Both the position numbers and the translations under genes were made by a program. Below, piece by piece: positions 53,992-63,344 of a stretch of 64,000 nucleotides of DNA. The stretch is from the NCBI GenBank assembly GCA_013076295.1, contig RQOL01000478.1, forward strand, positions 62,001 to 126,000. The letters run 5' to 3'. Numbering within the stretch: position 1 is the stretch's first letter; every line of letters starts with the position of its first letter. The notes under the pieces are model-generated. The model was given only the letters and a program-made list of their open reading frames with translations. It made no database searches and was not told where the DNA came from. The DNA comes from Sanderia malayensis. Lineage: Eukaryota; Cnidaria; Scyphozoa; Semaeostomeae; Pelagiidae.

Positions 53992-55575
53992 TTCTACGGA
54001 GTCACGTGATAACGCATTTTCCCTGCCAAAAACAATAGATTCGACCCAAAACAATAGGTCGAACGCCCGAAAACAATGGGCCGAAACGGCGAACCGTGTG
54101 ATCACAAAGGCTTTTTTGTTTGAGGGTATATGGCGATGTATTTCACACAGAATATTCAATTTATTATTTTAACCAGGGTAATGGATTTTGTTTTTTGATT
54201 TTCTTCTGAAATTTTGAATTATTCCACTAATTGTTCTGCTAATTTGTGTTATCACGAAAAAACTACGGTTTACGCTGACAAAACTTCCAAATTCGCGTCC
54301 CGAGTTCCATTTTCGAACATAGTATTCGCTGTTCATGTGACCCGTTTCGCCTTTTGCTGTAATTTGATTGGCTCTTTCGCGACTTCACGTGAACAGTCAC
54401 GCGTATTTCGTTATCATGCAAATTTGCCCTCGGGTTGAACAGCAGGTACTTTTGGAGAAGACAGGTGTTTTTGTTTTGAACACAAAGGATAACTTGGCGC
54501 CTTTCAAAGTGTTTTACGACCTGTATTATCTTTGTAAAGACTTGCTAATTGTTTGAGAGACCTCTGGAAAATTACAGGAAACAATTCAGAACACAGGTGA
54601 TAGCTTTGTTTTGTTTTTTGATTGAGATGGTTGTAGTTTTTGTAGTGGGCGACCGCCATTGTTGCTTTGGCATGCTTGCGGCGCTTAGGCCTAATGTAAA
54701 CAAGCCCAAAGTTTTAATAAACAAATTATGATAAGGTGTTATCAGGCGAGCGAAGCGAGTCAAACTGTTGCAAGAGGAGTAGACAGAGGGATGACCGAAG
54801 CGAATGGAGCACACGAAGTGCGCCCCATCAGTCAATGTTTCTTGATAATAGATAGACAGGCGAGCGCAGCGAGCTAACCCATTGTATGTGGGGTTGAAAG
54901 AGGCATGAGCGAAGCGAATGCAGCGCACGAAGTGCGCCCTATCAGTCAATGTTTCTTGATAATAGATAGACAGGCGAGCACAGCGAGCTAACCGAATGTA
55001 CGTGGGGTTGAAAGAGGCATGAGCGAAGCAAATGCAGCGCACGAAGTGCCCCCTATCAGTCAATGTTCCTTGATAATAGATAGACAGGCAAGCGCAGCGA
55101 GCTAACCCATTGTACGTGGGGTTGAAAGAGGCATGAGCGAAGCGAATACAGCGCACGAAGTGCGCCCTATCAGTCAATGTTTCTTGATAATAGATAGACA
55201 GGCGAGCGCAGCGAGCTAACCCATTGTACGTGGGGTTGAAAGAGGCATGAGCAAAGCGAATGCAGCGAACGAAGTGCGCCCTATCGGTCAATGTTTCTTG
55301 ATAATAGATAGACAGGCGAGCGCAGCGAGCTAACCCATTGTATGTGGGGTTGAAAGAGGCATGAGCGAAGCGAATGCAGCGCACAAAGTGCGCCCTATCA
55401 GTCAATGTTTCTTGATAGTAGATAGACAGGCGAGCGCAGCGAGCTAACCCATTGTAGGTGTGGTTGAAAAGTGCATGAGCGTAAGCGAATGCAGCACACG
55501 AAGTGCGCCAACCATATTAAGTTTTTTTCACTTCCCCCCTCCGGGAAGCGAGCGTACACGAGCGCCCCTGGCTAG
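53992..55575 (+). mobile_element. Helitron-like non-autonomous element, copy 4 (full length)
   Basis: It starts (T)TCTACGGAGTCACGTGAT after an AT repeat and ends CTAG at 55,572-55,575 followed by T. The 5' unique domain to about 54,745 matches 2,850-3,576 in reverse. Then come about seven array units of roughly 114 bp, each with GCGCACGAAGTGCGC, TATCAGTCAATGTTTCTTGA and GATAGACAGGCGAGCGCAGC. The 3' tail, with CCTCCGGGAAGCGAGCG, matches copy 1. The regular array leaves a 277-residue minus-strand frame open that merely translates the repeat. Confidence 0.72.
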
Positions 55576-55687
55576 TCCACAATGTTCTCATATATTGAGC
55601 CCTTTGAACCCTTATAATTTTGAAAGTAATTCTTCGTGGCCTCATTCCCGAAAACACAATGAACATTTGTTCTTCATTGTGGAGTTC

Positions 55688-56560
55688 CTAGATCCCATTG
55701 CATTTGGTTACTGGGCCTCCTCTATCCCCTAGATTTCTGATGAGGACTCTGTCTCCGATTTGAAGTTCATGTGAAAGAGCTTTGATATTTTTCTTGTGGA
55801 TGTCATCAGATTTTCTCTTTTTGGCTTTCTGACTTGAGATTTCTTGGGCAACAGTCATTGAACGTTGAAGATCAGTACGATATTGCTTATGACTTATGTT
55901 AGATGGCGGCTTAGATGTTTGTAAAATCATGTCAATTGGAAGTATTGGTTCCCGACCAAACAACAGGCGGAATGACGTGCCAATGACGTGCGACAGTTTT
56001 GGCAGATCTTCATCCAAATGACGTGCGGCAGTTTTGGCAGATTTATCCTTCGCTACACACGCTTGAAGAAACTGCGAAAAATGATCAACAACTGTCAAGA
56101 TATACTGGTAACCACCCGAACCTGTCTCCAGATGAGCGAAATCAATTGACACGATGTCCATAGGGCTAGACTGTGTAATATTCTGCACAGGTGCATGTTT
56201 CACTTGACTTGGTCACTTTTGCTTCAGACATTGGCAAAAATTGCTCACATAATGTTCTATATCAGTCTGCATACGAGGCCAGTATACACGATCTCGAGCA
56301 AGATGAGTGACACATTCAGCACCTAAGTGACCCATATTTTCATGTAATTCTCTGTACATCAAGGGTTTAACCTCAGCTGGTAAGACAAGCTGAACATCAT
56401 CATTTATTTTCCTTCGTAAAATACCATCATCATCTAAAAATAGATGATTTCATTGTTGTACTAAAGCTATAGTATCTCTCTTTTCATTCCTAAGTTGTTG
56501 TCGTGATGGTCTTTCATTAGATTCCTTAAAGTGGACTACTCGACTAATAATAGGATCATT
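55688..56560 (-). pseudogene. Ty3/gypsy integrase and Pol C-terminus remnant
   Basis: The minus strand reads MGHLGAECVTHLARDRVYWP (integrase zinc region), then SPMDIVSIDFAHLE and ILTVVDHFSQFLQACVAKDK, then a jump over the central integrase core to FRLLFGREPILPIDMIL and LQIGDRVLIRNLGDRGG. About 80-100 residues of the catalytic core are deleted next to a small local duplication (CAATGACGTGCGACAGTTTT and its copy near 56,010). Stops and a shift near 56,215 confirm decay. It belongs to the same element as the RT and Gag pieces to the right. Confidence 0.75.
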
Positions 56561-56728
56561 TCTCTGTTCTGTTTTTAATTGAAGAGTATCAAATGTTGTA
56601 TTCCCATTACTTAACTAGGTATCTAGTCGTTCTAGCTCTGCAACAAAAGTACAAGACCATGCTGGCTCAATTGTTTCATTACTGTTTGTGCCTAGAGTTA
56701 TTGCATTTATCTCTGGGACCGATAGTTG

Positions 56729-57665
56729 TTATGTGCAACTTTTCATCATATCGTCCATACTGAAACAAGAAAGACAGTCAGCATCTTTATTAATTATACC
56801 AGGTCGATAGCATATCTGAAAGTTATAATCAGCTAAATCATTAACCCATCTTTGCGTATTAGCATTAAGTTTACTGCTGGTCAAGATATAAGTCAGTGGA
56901 ATGTTGTCTGTGTATACAGTAAAATGTGTGCAGATAGCCCATTTAGGCACTAGAAATTCCAATTTTCCACTGTGCAGCTGTAGTTTATTTCTGATGGTGA
57001 AAGACTTCTACTACCTAAGCGGTGACTCTTAGAGCTCCTTCCTGTCGTTGATACAATACAGCACCTAAGGCATGTTCGGATGCGTCCGTATGTTAGATAA
57101 AAGGTATCTGAAAATCAGGATACGCAAGTACAGGGTCCTTTGTTATGGCGTCAATGAGAAAATTGAGTACATCCTGATGTCGATGTTGATGTTCCCACTG
57201 AATCTTATGACTAGAAGGCAGTTGTCCTGATGAGTTTTTGACATCCTTAGTTTGTCCTTTCAATTGGTCATTTGTCCGTTTTAAAAGCTCAAACAGCAAT
57301 TTTGCGACTCTTGCAAGGTTCTTAACGTATTGCCTGTAGTATCCGAGTTAGCCTAATAAACAACGCAATGCACCGACCGTGCATGGAGGATTGTGCTTGA
57401 GATCTTTGAAAACTTTGACATTGTCCAGATGTGGATAGTAATCTTCTGGTGTAATTATGCGACCTAAGTATTTGACTCCATCTTTGAAGAATTCACATTT
57501 TTGTGGTTTTAACTTGACGCCTTTCTCTTTAAATTGTTGCAATATGGTTCTGACATGAGCCACGTCTTCCTCGAAGGTCTTTGAAAATACCAATACGTCA
57601 TCAAAATATGGCACTGCAAATTTATCTCTCAATCCTGTAAACACGTCTCCATCTTTGAAAACTTT
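56729..57665 (-). pseudogene. Ty3/gypsy RT C-terminal part and RNase H remnant
   Basis: From right to left on the minus strand: [20 protein letters not shown] (RT active box YFDD), [18 protein letters not shown], then the thumb and ILHTDASEHALGAVLYQRQE at the start of RNase H. VYTDNIPLTYILTSSKLNA and NFQICYRPGIINKDADCLS follow. Frameshifts and stops separate the pieces (near 57,350, 57,090 and 56,965). The RT is cut at about 57,666 by a CR1-like LINE and continues at 58,515. Confidence 0.78.
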
Positions 57666-58527
57666 GAATGGGCAAGAATGAATGGGCAAGAAAATGGCAG
57701 CTCGCCTTCAATTCTAGTAAATGTAAGGTTATGCACATGGGAAACAAAAACCCTCAGCAATCATACTACATGGGGGTAGACAACAAAACAGTAGAATTAG
57801 AGAAGACAGAATTAGAGAAAGACATAGGAGTACATGTAGACAATAAGCTGAAGTTCGATCGTCACATTGAGATCCAGTGTAACAAAGCCAACAAAATTTT
57901 AGGATTAATGAGAAGAGCTTTTATGTTCATCGACTTGGACAGCATGAAGAAACTTTATACCTCCCTTATACGCCCCATCTTAGAATACGGTCACGCCATA
58001 ACCTATCCCAGATACAGAAAATCAGAAATACTCCTAGAAAATATACAGCACCGAGCAACGAAGATGGTACCAGACCTCAAAACCTTAGAATATGAAGATT
58101 GTCTAAGAGCAATGGATCTACAATCACTATGCTACAGAAGAGATAGGGGGGATATGATCGAATGTTATAAAATGACCCATGGACAGTACGACATTAAACA
58201 GATTCTCAAACTGGACGAAGACAAAACAAGAAGAGGTCACAAATTTAAGCTGAAGGTCTCAGCCTGCAACAAAGAAGTACGGCATCACTTCTTCACTCTT
58301 CGTGTTGTGACCAAGTGGAACTCTCTACCGGAAGAGGTTGTCACTGCTCCATCGCTGGACTCTTTTAAAAATAGACTGGACAAATACTGGAAACATTTTA
58401 AATTTAACCAATCGCCAATTCCGTCGTCGGCGATTCAAAATTAGTCAAAAAGTGCAATCACAAGAAGAAAACGTCGTACAGGCTTGTAGCCTAATTTGAC
58501 GATGAATGATTTATTTATTTATTTATT
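57666..58527 (+). mobile_element. 5'-truncated CR1-like LINE
   Basis: A 258-residue open frame (57,668-58,444) is the C-terminal part of a non-LTR reverse transcriptase: [80 protein letters not shown] and VVTKWNSLPEEVVTAPSL. Its frame is intact to the stop. About 60 bp later the sequence ends in ATTTATTTATTTATTTATTA, the short 3' repeat typical of CR1-clade elements. The catalytic YADD region is missing, so the copy is dead on arrival. It lies opposite to the gypsy gene it interrupts. Confidence 0.82.
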
Positions 58528-58872
58528 AATCTCTGAAATGTGGCGGGTGCATTAGTCAGACCGAATGGTATGCGTTTCCACTCGAACAAACCCCAGGGGG
58601 TTATGAACACCATAAGGTGACAACTATCAGGATGTAAAAATGCCTGATGGTAAGCTTTGCCCATGACCAAAACTGTAAACCAGTTGTTTCCAGATAAACC
58701 GTCTAATGTTTCCTGAACTCTAGGTAGAGGATGCCTGTCTGGCATGGTACGTTTATTCAATTGACAATAGTCTATGCACAGGCAGAGACTTCCATCCTTC
58801 TTTGTCATCTGACTACCCAGTTTTTATTAAAAAGATCGTGTACATATGCTTTGATCTCTGGATACAACGGCC
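58515..58872 (-). pseudogene. Ty3/gypsy RT N-terminal part remnant
   Basis: The minus strand reads RPLYPEIKAYVHDLFNKNW, a short gap, then MTKKDGSLCLCIDYCQLNKR, PDRHPLPRVQETLDGLSG and GKAYHQAF. ITPWGLFEWKRIPFGLTNAP and TFQRLINK close the piece. The first catalytic motif, normally LDxGKAYHQ, reads LVMGKAYHQ, so the aspartate is lost. The segment is bounded on one side by the CR1-like LINE and on the other by Helitron-like copy 5. Confidence 0.8.
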
Positions 58873-58875
58873 TAG

Positions 58876-59719
58876 GTACATGCCCCTTTCAACCCCAGGT
58901 ACCCATTGTATGTGGGGTTGAAAGGGGCATGAGCGTAAGGGGATGCAGCGCACAAATTGCGCCCTATCAGTCTATGCTTCTTGATAATAGATAGACAGGC
59001 GAGCGCAGCAAGCTAACCCATTGTACGTGGGGTTTAAAATGGCTTGAACGTAAGCGAATGCAGCACACGAAGTGCACCCTATCAGTCTATGTTTCTTGAT
59101 AATAAATAGACAGGCGAGCACAGGGAGCTAACCCATTGTATGTGGGGTTGAAAAGGGCATCAGCGTAAACGAATGCAGCGCACAAAGTACACCCTATCGG
59201 TCAATGTTTTTTTTATAATAGATCGACAGGTGAGCAGAGCGAGCTAACCCACTGTAAGTGGGTTCGAAAGGGGCATGAGCGTAAGTGAATGCAGCGCACG
59301 AAGTGCGCCCTATCAGTCAATGTTTTTTTATAATAGATCAACAGGCGAGCGCAGCAAGCTTACCCATTGTACATGGGGTTGAAAAGGGCATGAACGTAAA
59401 CGAATGCAGCGCACTAAGTGCGCCCTATCAGTCAATGTTTTTTTATAATAGATCAACAGACGGGCGCAGTGAGCTAACCCACTGTATGTTGGGTTGAAAA
59501 GGGCATGAGCGAAGAAAATACAGCGCACAAAGTGCGCCCTATCAGTCCATGTTTCTTCATAATAGATAGACGGGCAAGCGCAGCCAGCTAACCAATTGTA
59601 AGTGGGGTTGAAAGAGGCATGAGTGCAAGCGAATGCTGCGCACGAAGTGCGCCAACCAGATCAAGCCTTTTTTACTTGACTGGCTGGCACGAACGAGCTA
59701 AGCGAGTGATGACCCCTAG
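58876..59719 (+). mobile_element. Helitron-like non-autonomous element, copy 5 (5'-truncated)
   Basis: Seven degenerate units of the 114-bp type are followed by the GATCAAGCCTTTTTTACTTGA tail and a CTAG end at 59,716-59,719 followed by T. The 5' unique domain is absent. The left edge begins with an inverted half unit making a 19-bp-stem palindrome at 58,879-58,931. It lies between the gypsy RT and Gag remnants. Confidence 0.68.
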
Positions 59720-59744
59720 TTTTTTACTACAATAGTAAACAGTG

Positions 59745-60735
59745 GCACACTGTGAAAAACACAAAAATACCCCAGAGTTATTATCCTCTTCAAGACAGTA
59801 ATTACGGGTGCGGGAGAGGTAAACTTCAGAGACTACTGGGTGTCCCCCTGCAGTAGCCCTCTGCTGTTTCCCTGCAGCTTACGCTGGCGGCAATCCCTCG
59901 CCAAATACTCATCAGGACCACAAATGAAATAATGTTTGCATTTCGCAGTTCTGACATTTCACTATCCTTGTGCGTTTGTTGATTTCCCGTGGAATTCTTA
60001 GCTGTAAGCTCAGAAATTTCAGCTGTGAGTAATTCGATTTTATCTGTTAAAGATTTTATACTACCTGGAATTTCTGTTGCTACCCTTTTTATCTCAGGTT
60101 ACTTCTCCTAACTAGTGTATCTATACTTTGAGCTTTTACGGATTTATTTAATTTCATTTCGCAGTTTGCTTTATATGCATGCTTTGGTCCCTCATTTTCT
60201 GCCGAAACCACTTTACGCATTTCTTGAATCAATACTTCCTCTAAAACATGTTTAAAAAGTGGTCTTATCCTGGTACAAATTGATTCACTAGCTAACCCAA
60301 CCTCTATGGTGTGCAAAAATAATCCTTGGACTAGGGTATTATTATATTTTAAACCTTTGTCAGTTTCTGATGCAAAGATAACCCTTTGTCTAGTCTCAAG
60401 TGCCCGCATTAAAAGTGGTTCCCATCTTCTCCTGCACCCTGAGTCATATTACTTAGTTCTTGATAAAGCTCTGTAGCAGACTTTTCCTTAAAATGATTTC
60501 TCGAAATTTGCAAACGTTGTGTCAAAGAAAGATCTGCTATAGTCTTTAATAAGGTTCTAGGAGACAAAGCAGGAGTGAGTGAATGCAAGATGGCACTAAC
60601 TATTTCTTTTTCGGCGTAATGTTTGGCTTTACCATCTCGGACTTGCATCATTAAACTGATAAAAGAAATTTTATCCTCTTGATGAGGTTCCCCAATTTGG
60701 CCTTGTATTTTAAATTCACGTCTGAAAAGTGAATT
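59745..60735 (-). pseudogene. Ty3/gypsy Gag remnant
   Basis: On the minus strand: REFKIQGQIGEPHQEDK, MMQVRDGKAKHYAEKEIVSA, SLTPALSPRTLLKTIADLSL, TELYQELSNMTQGAGE, then after a one-base shift at 60,410 LETRQRVIFASETDKGLKY and GLFLHTIEVGLASESI. A degraded zinc knuckle (KCQNCEMQTLF...) follows near 59,950. The match to cnidarian-type gypsy Gag is from memory but the order agrees with the Pol pieces to the left. The gene is cut at about 60,735 by the LINE to its right. Confidence 0.65.
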
Positions 60736-60736
60736 T

Positions 60737-60761
60737 TAATAATAATAATAATAATAATAAC
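60737..60761 (+). repeat. (AAT)8 microsatellite, LINE 3' tail
   Basis: Eight AAT units, which on the minus strand form the terminal (TTA)n of the LINE. Confidence 0.9.
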
Positions 60762-60994
60762 TGGGTCTTACCTACAGTTTCTACCGCCATATGTATTATA
60801 TGGGCAGTTTGCTCAACTGTGAACTATTAACCTACAATATTTATACAACAACTAGGATTTTTTATCAAAATAGACTAAAAATTGACTAAAAAAAAAAATT
60901 TTTTTTTACAAAATAAATTTCATTTCGGAAAAGTAAAATCAGATCGACTAAAAACCTTTTTTTCTGCTAAGGTAAATTACAAACTTTTTACAGG

Positions 60995-63331
60995 TTAAGT
61001 ATTTACATTATTATAAAAGTTAGTCAAATTTGTTGTCATGAGAAATGATTTTAAAGTGGACTTAAAAGCATCCTTCATTTGAATTAGTCTTGTTTGAAGA
61101 GGTAAGTTATTCCAAACTTTAGGGCCCGCTCTGGAAATAGCTCGTTCACCATGCTTGGATTTGCAGATTGGTACCTCTAACATCATTGTTCGTTTGTTTA
61201 ATATTTTAATTTTACTTTTCATGGCCGAAGGTGCGGTTCCCCAAACACAATTGTGTACGATCAGTGATATTTTGAAAACTATTCTTTCTCGAACCTGCAA
61301 CCAATGTAGTCGACAGAACAATGGGGAAAGAGGTACTCCGCTAAATTTCCTTATATTGCATACTATACGAGCAGCCGCATTTTGAACTGATTGGAGTTTT
61401 CTGATTGATTTCATGTTAACATTATACAGCAGCGAATTACAATAATCGAGCTTTGATGTAACTAATGACGTAACTAAGGTATTAAGTACCTCTCTGGGAA
61501 GAAAGCATTTAATCCGGGCAATGTTTCTTAGAATCGAGTAGCAATCAACGAAAATTTTGTTAATGTGGCTTTCAAAGTTCAAATTTTCATCCATAACGAC
61601 ACCAAGATTTCTTGCACTATCAACAAACCGGATGCATTCTCCATCAATAATTGTTCCATGAATTTTTATCTCAGCTTTAATTGATTCGGGTGCTATTACC
61701 AATATCTTTGTTTTTGCCTTATTCAACTTTAAAAAATGAGCATCCATCCAGCTGGATGTTAATGAAAGACACTTTTGAACATCTTTTGTTAGGACACTGG
61801 ATTGAAATACTGGGTGAAATGACTTATATAGTTGATGATCATCAGCAAATCCAGTAATGTTAAATCCTGTATTTTCTATTGCAGAGTATAATGGTTGCAT
61901 ATAGATATTAAACAATATTGATCCAAGGACAGATCCTTGGGGAACACCAAAATTTAACATTGTTGGCTCAGAGAGTGCACCAGAAATCAGCACTTGTTGA
62001 GACCGACCCTTCAAATATGATGTAAACCATTTCAATGCGATCCCGTTAACACCAAGCCTGCTTTTGAGAATTTCAAGGAGTATATCTTGGTCCACAGTGT
62101 CAAATGCAGCACTTAAATCTAATAAAAGAAGCAAAGTTGCGCAATTCTTGTCAAATGCTGCCGCAATACTGTCCATTGTGTTGAGGAGTAGTAATTCAGT
62201 GGAGTGATTCTCTTTGTACCCAAATTGGCAGGGAGAGTCTAACTTGTTGTCAAAAATATGCTTCTCAAGGCGAGCAGCCACACATCTCTCAACTAGTTTG
62301 CTTAGAAAAGGTAAGTTGGAAATTGGTCGGTAGTTCTTGCATAGGTCCGAGTCTATTGAATGGTTTAGTCCTTTGAGCAGTGGTGTAATGATTGCTGACT
62401 TCAAGCCACTCATACATCCGTATTCTAATGAGAGATTAACAATCTCTATCCAAATTGGTAGAAAAGTTGTGATGTTGTCTGAAAGGCATTGCTTGTTCAG
62501 GGGATCGTTTGGGGAAGACTTAATTTGAGTCGATTTAATGATTTGATTGAGTTCTTGGATTGTTGTAGGTTCAAAGTGAGACAAGCAGTTGGTTGTGGAT
62601 GGGCACACATGCGAAGATTGGTCATAAGGACTTGGTAAGTTAAAAGACTTTCTTATTTCATTAATTTTGTCTTGGAAGTGCTTACTAAACGTATTTGCTA
62701 ATGACAGGTTACTTTCTGCAGATTGTGGTTGAATACAAGAAATAGGCAAGGTAAGTGACTTTGATATTTCAAATGATGTCTTGGCTTTATTGTCAGAGTT
62801 ATTAAATTTATCCTTGTAGTATTGTATTTTTTTAATTTTCGCTAGTTTAGTTGCATCAGATCTTAATTTCATAAATGTTTCCTTGCTCGAGGCTGTCTTC
62901 ACTTTCCTATACACTTTTTTGGCTCGCCTCCTTAGTTTTCTAAGCTCGCAATATTCAGCATCAAACCAAGGCCCCTTTCTTACCTCTTTGATTGTTTTCT
63001 CTTTCACCGGTGCATGTGTTTCTAGAATTGTGCGAAGCACACCATTGTAATTTTCAACCATGGATTCAAAGTCACTTTCACAGTTAATATTCTTCAGGAT
63101 CTTGATACTGCTTATGACGTCAGATGAGAAGGTCTTTTTATCCAATCCTTTCATATTTCTGTACTTTATTGTTTTATATAGATGTTGATGGCAATTTAGT
63201 TTTAAAATGAAAGACACCAAGCTATGGTCACTCAAATGTAAGTCACAGACAAGTGTGTTTGACGTTGGCAATTCATTTGTACAGGTAGAACTAAGTCTAT
63301 TGTGTGACATCGGGTGAGTTGGACCTTGCAC
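60995..63331 (-). CDS. LINE reverse transcriptase (ORF2 3' part)
   Basis: An intact 778-residue frame. It begins inside the endonuclease (LHLSDHSLVSF contains the conserved SDH). A helical linker (GPWFDAEYCELRKLRRRAKK) leads to the RT: KNYRPISNLPFLSKLVERC, ATLLLLLDLSAAFDTVDQDI, GVPQGSVLGSILFNIYM and the catalytic FADDHQLY. The C-terminus has LDYCNSLLYNV, LQSVQNAAARIV, LHWLQVRERIVFKI and AGPKVWNNLPLQTR, typical of the CR1/L2 group. The reading frame upstream is lost by one base at about 63,345-63,360 in a T5 run. This segment is therefore the 3' part of a broken ORF2. Confidence 0.85.
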   Translation of the reverse strand: MQGPTHPMSHNRLSSTCTNELPTSNTLVCDLHLSDHSLVSFILKLNCHQHLYKTIKYRNMKGLDKKTFSSDVISSIKILKNINCESDFESMVENYNGVLRTILETHAPVKEKTIKEVRKGPWFDAEYCELRKLRRRAKKVYRKVKTASSKETFMKLRSDATKLAKIKKIQYYKDKFNNSDNKAKTSFEISKSLTLPISCIQPQSAESNLSLANTFSKHFQDKINEIRKSFNLPSPYDQSSHVCPSTTNCLSHFEPTTIQELNQIIKSTQIKSSPNDPLNKQCLSDNITTFLPIWIEIVNLSLEYGCMSGLKSAIITPLLKGLNHSIDSDLCKNYRPISNLPFLSKLVERCVAARLEKHIFDNKLDSPCQFGYKENHSTELLLLNTMDSIAAAFDKNCATLLLLLDLSAAFDTVDQDILLEILKSRLGVNGIALKWFTSYLKGRSQQVLISGALSEPTMLNFGVPQGSVLGSILFNIYMQPLYSAIENTGFNITGFADDHQLYKSFHPVFQSSVLTKDVQKCLSLTSSWMDAHFLKLNKAKTKILVIAPESIKAEIKIHGTIIDGECIRFVDSARNLGVVMDENLNFESHINKIFVDCYSILRNIARIKCFLPREVLNTLVTSLVTSKLDYCNSLLYNVNMKSIRKLQSVQNAAARIVCNIRKFSGVPLSPLFCRLHWLQVRERIVFKISLIVHNCVWGTAPSAMKSKIKILNKRTMMLEVPICKSKHGERAISRAGPKVWNNLPLQTRLIQMKDAFKSTLKSFLMTTNLTNFYNNVNT

Positions 63332-63344
63332 GTGTTGAGTTAGA

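Noticed and set aside
54572..55405. 277-residue minus-strand open frame with repeated TDRAHFVRCIRFAHASFNPTY
   Set aside because: It is only the translation of the minisatellite array; the unit length happens to be a multiple of three.
54745..55560. CRISPR-like array of regularly spaced palindromic repeats
   Set aside because: The whole 114-bp unit repeats, without unique spacers. Copies occur at five places in both orientations in a clearly eukaryotic setting.
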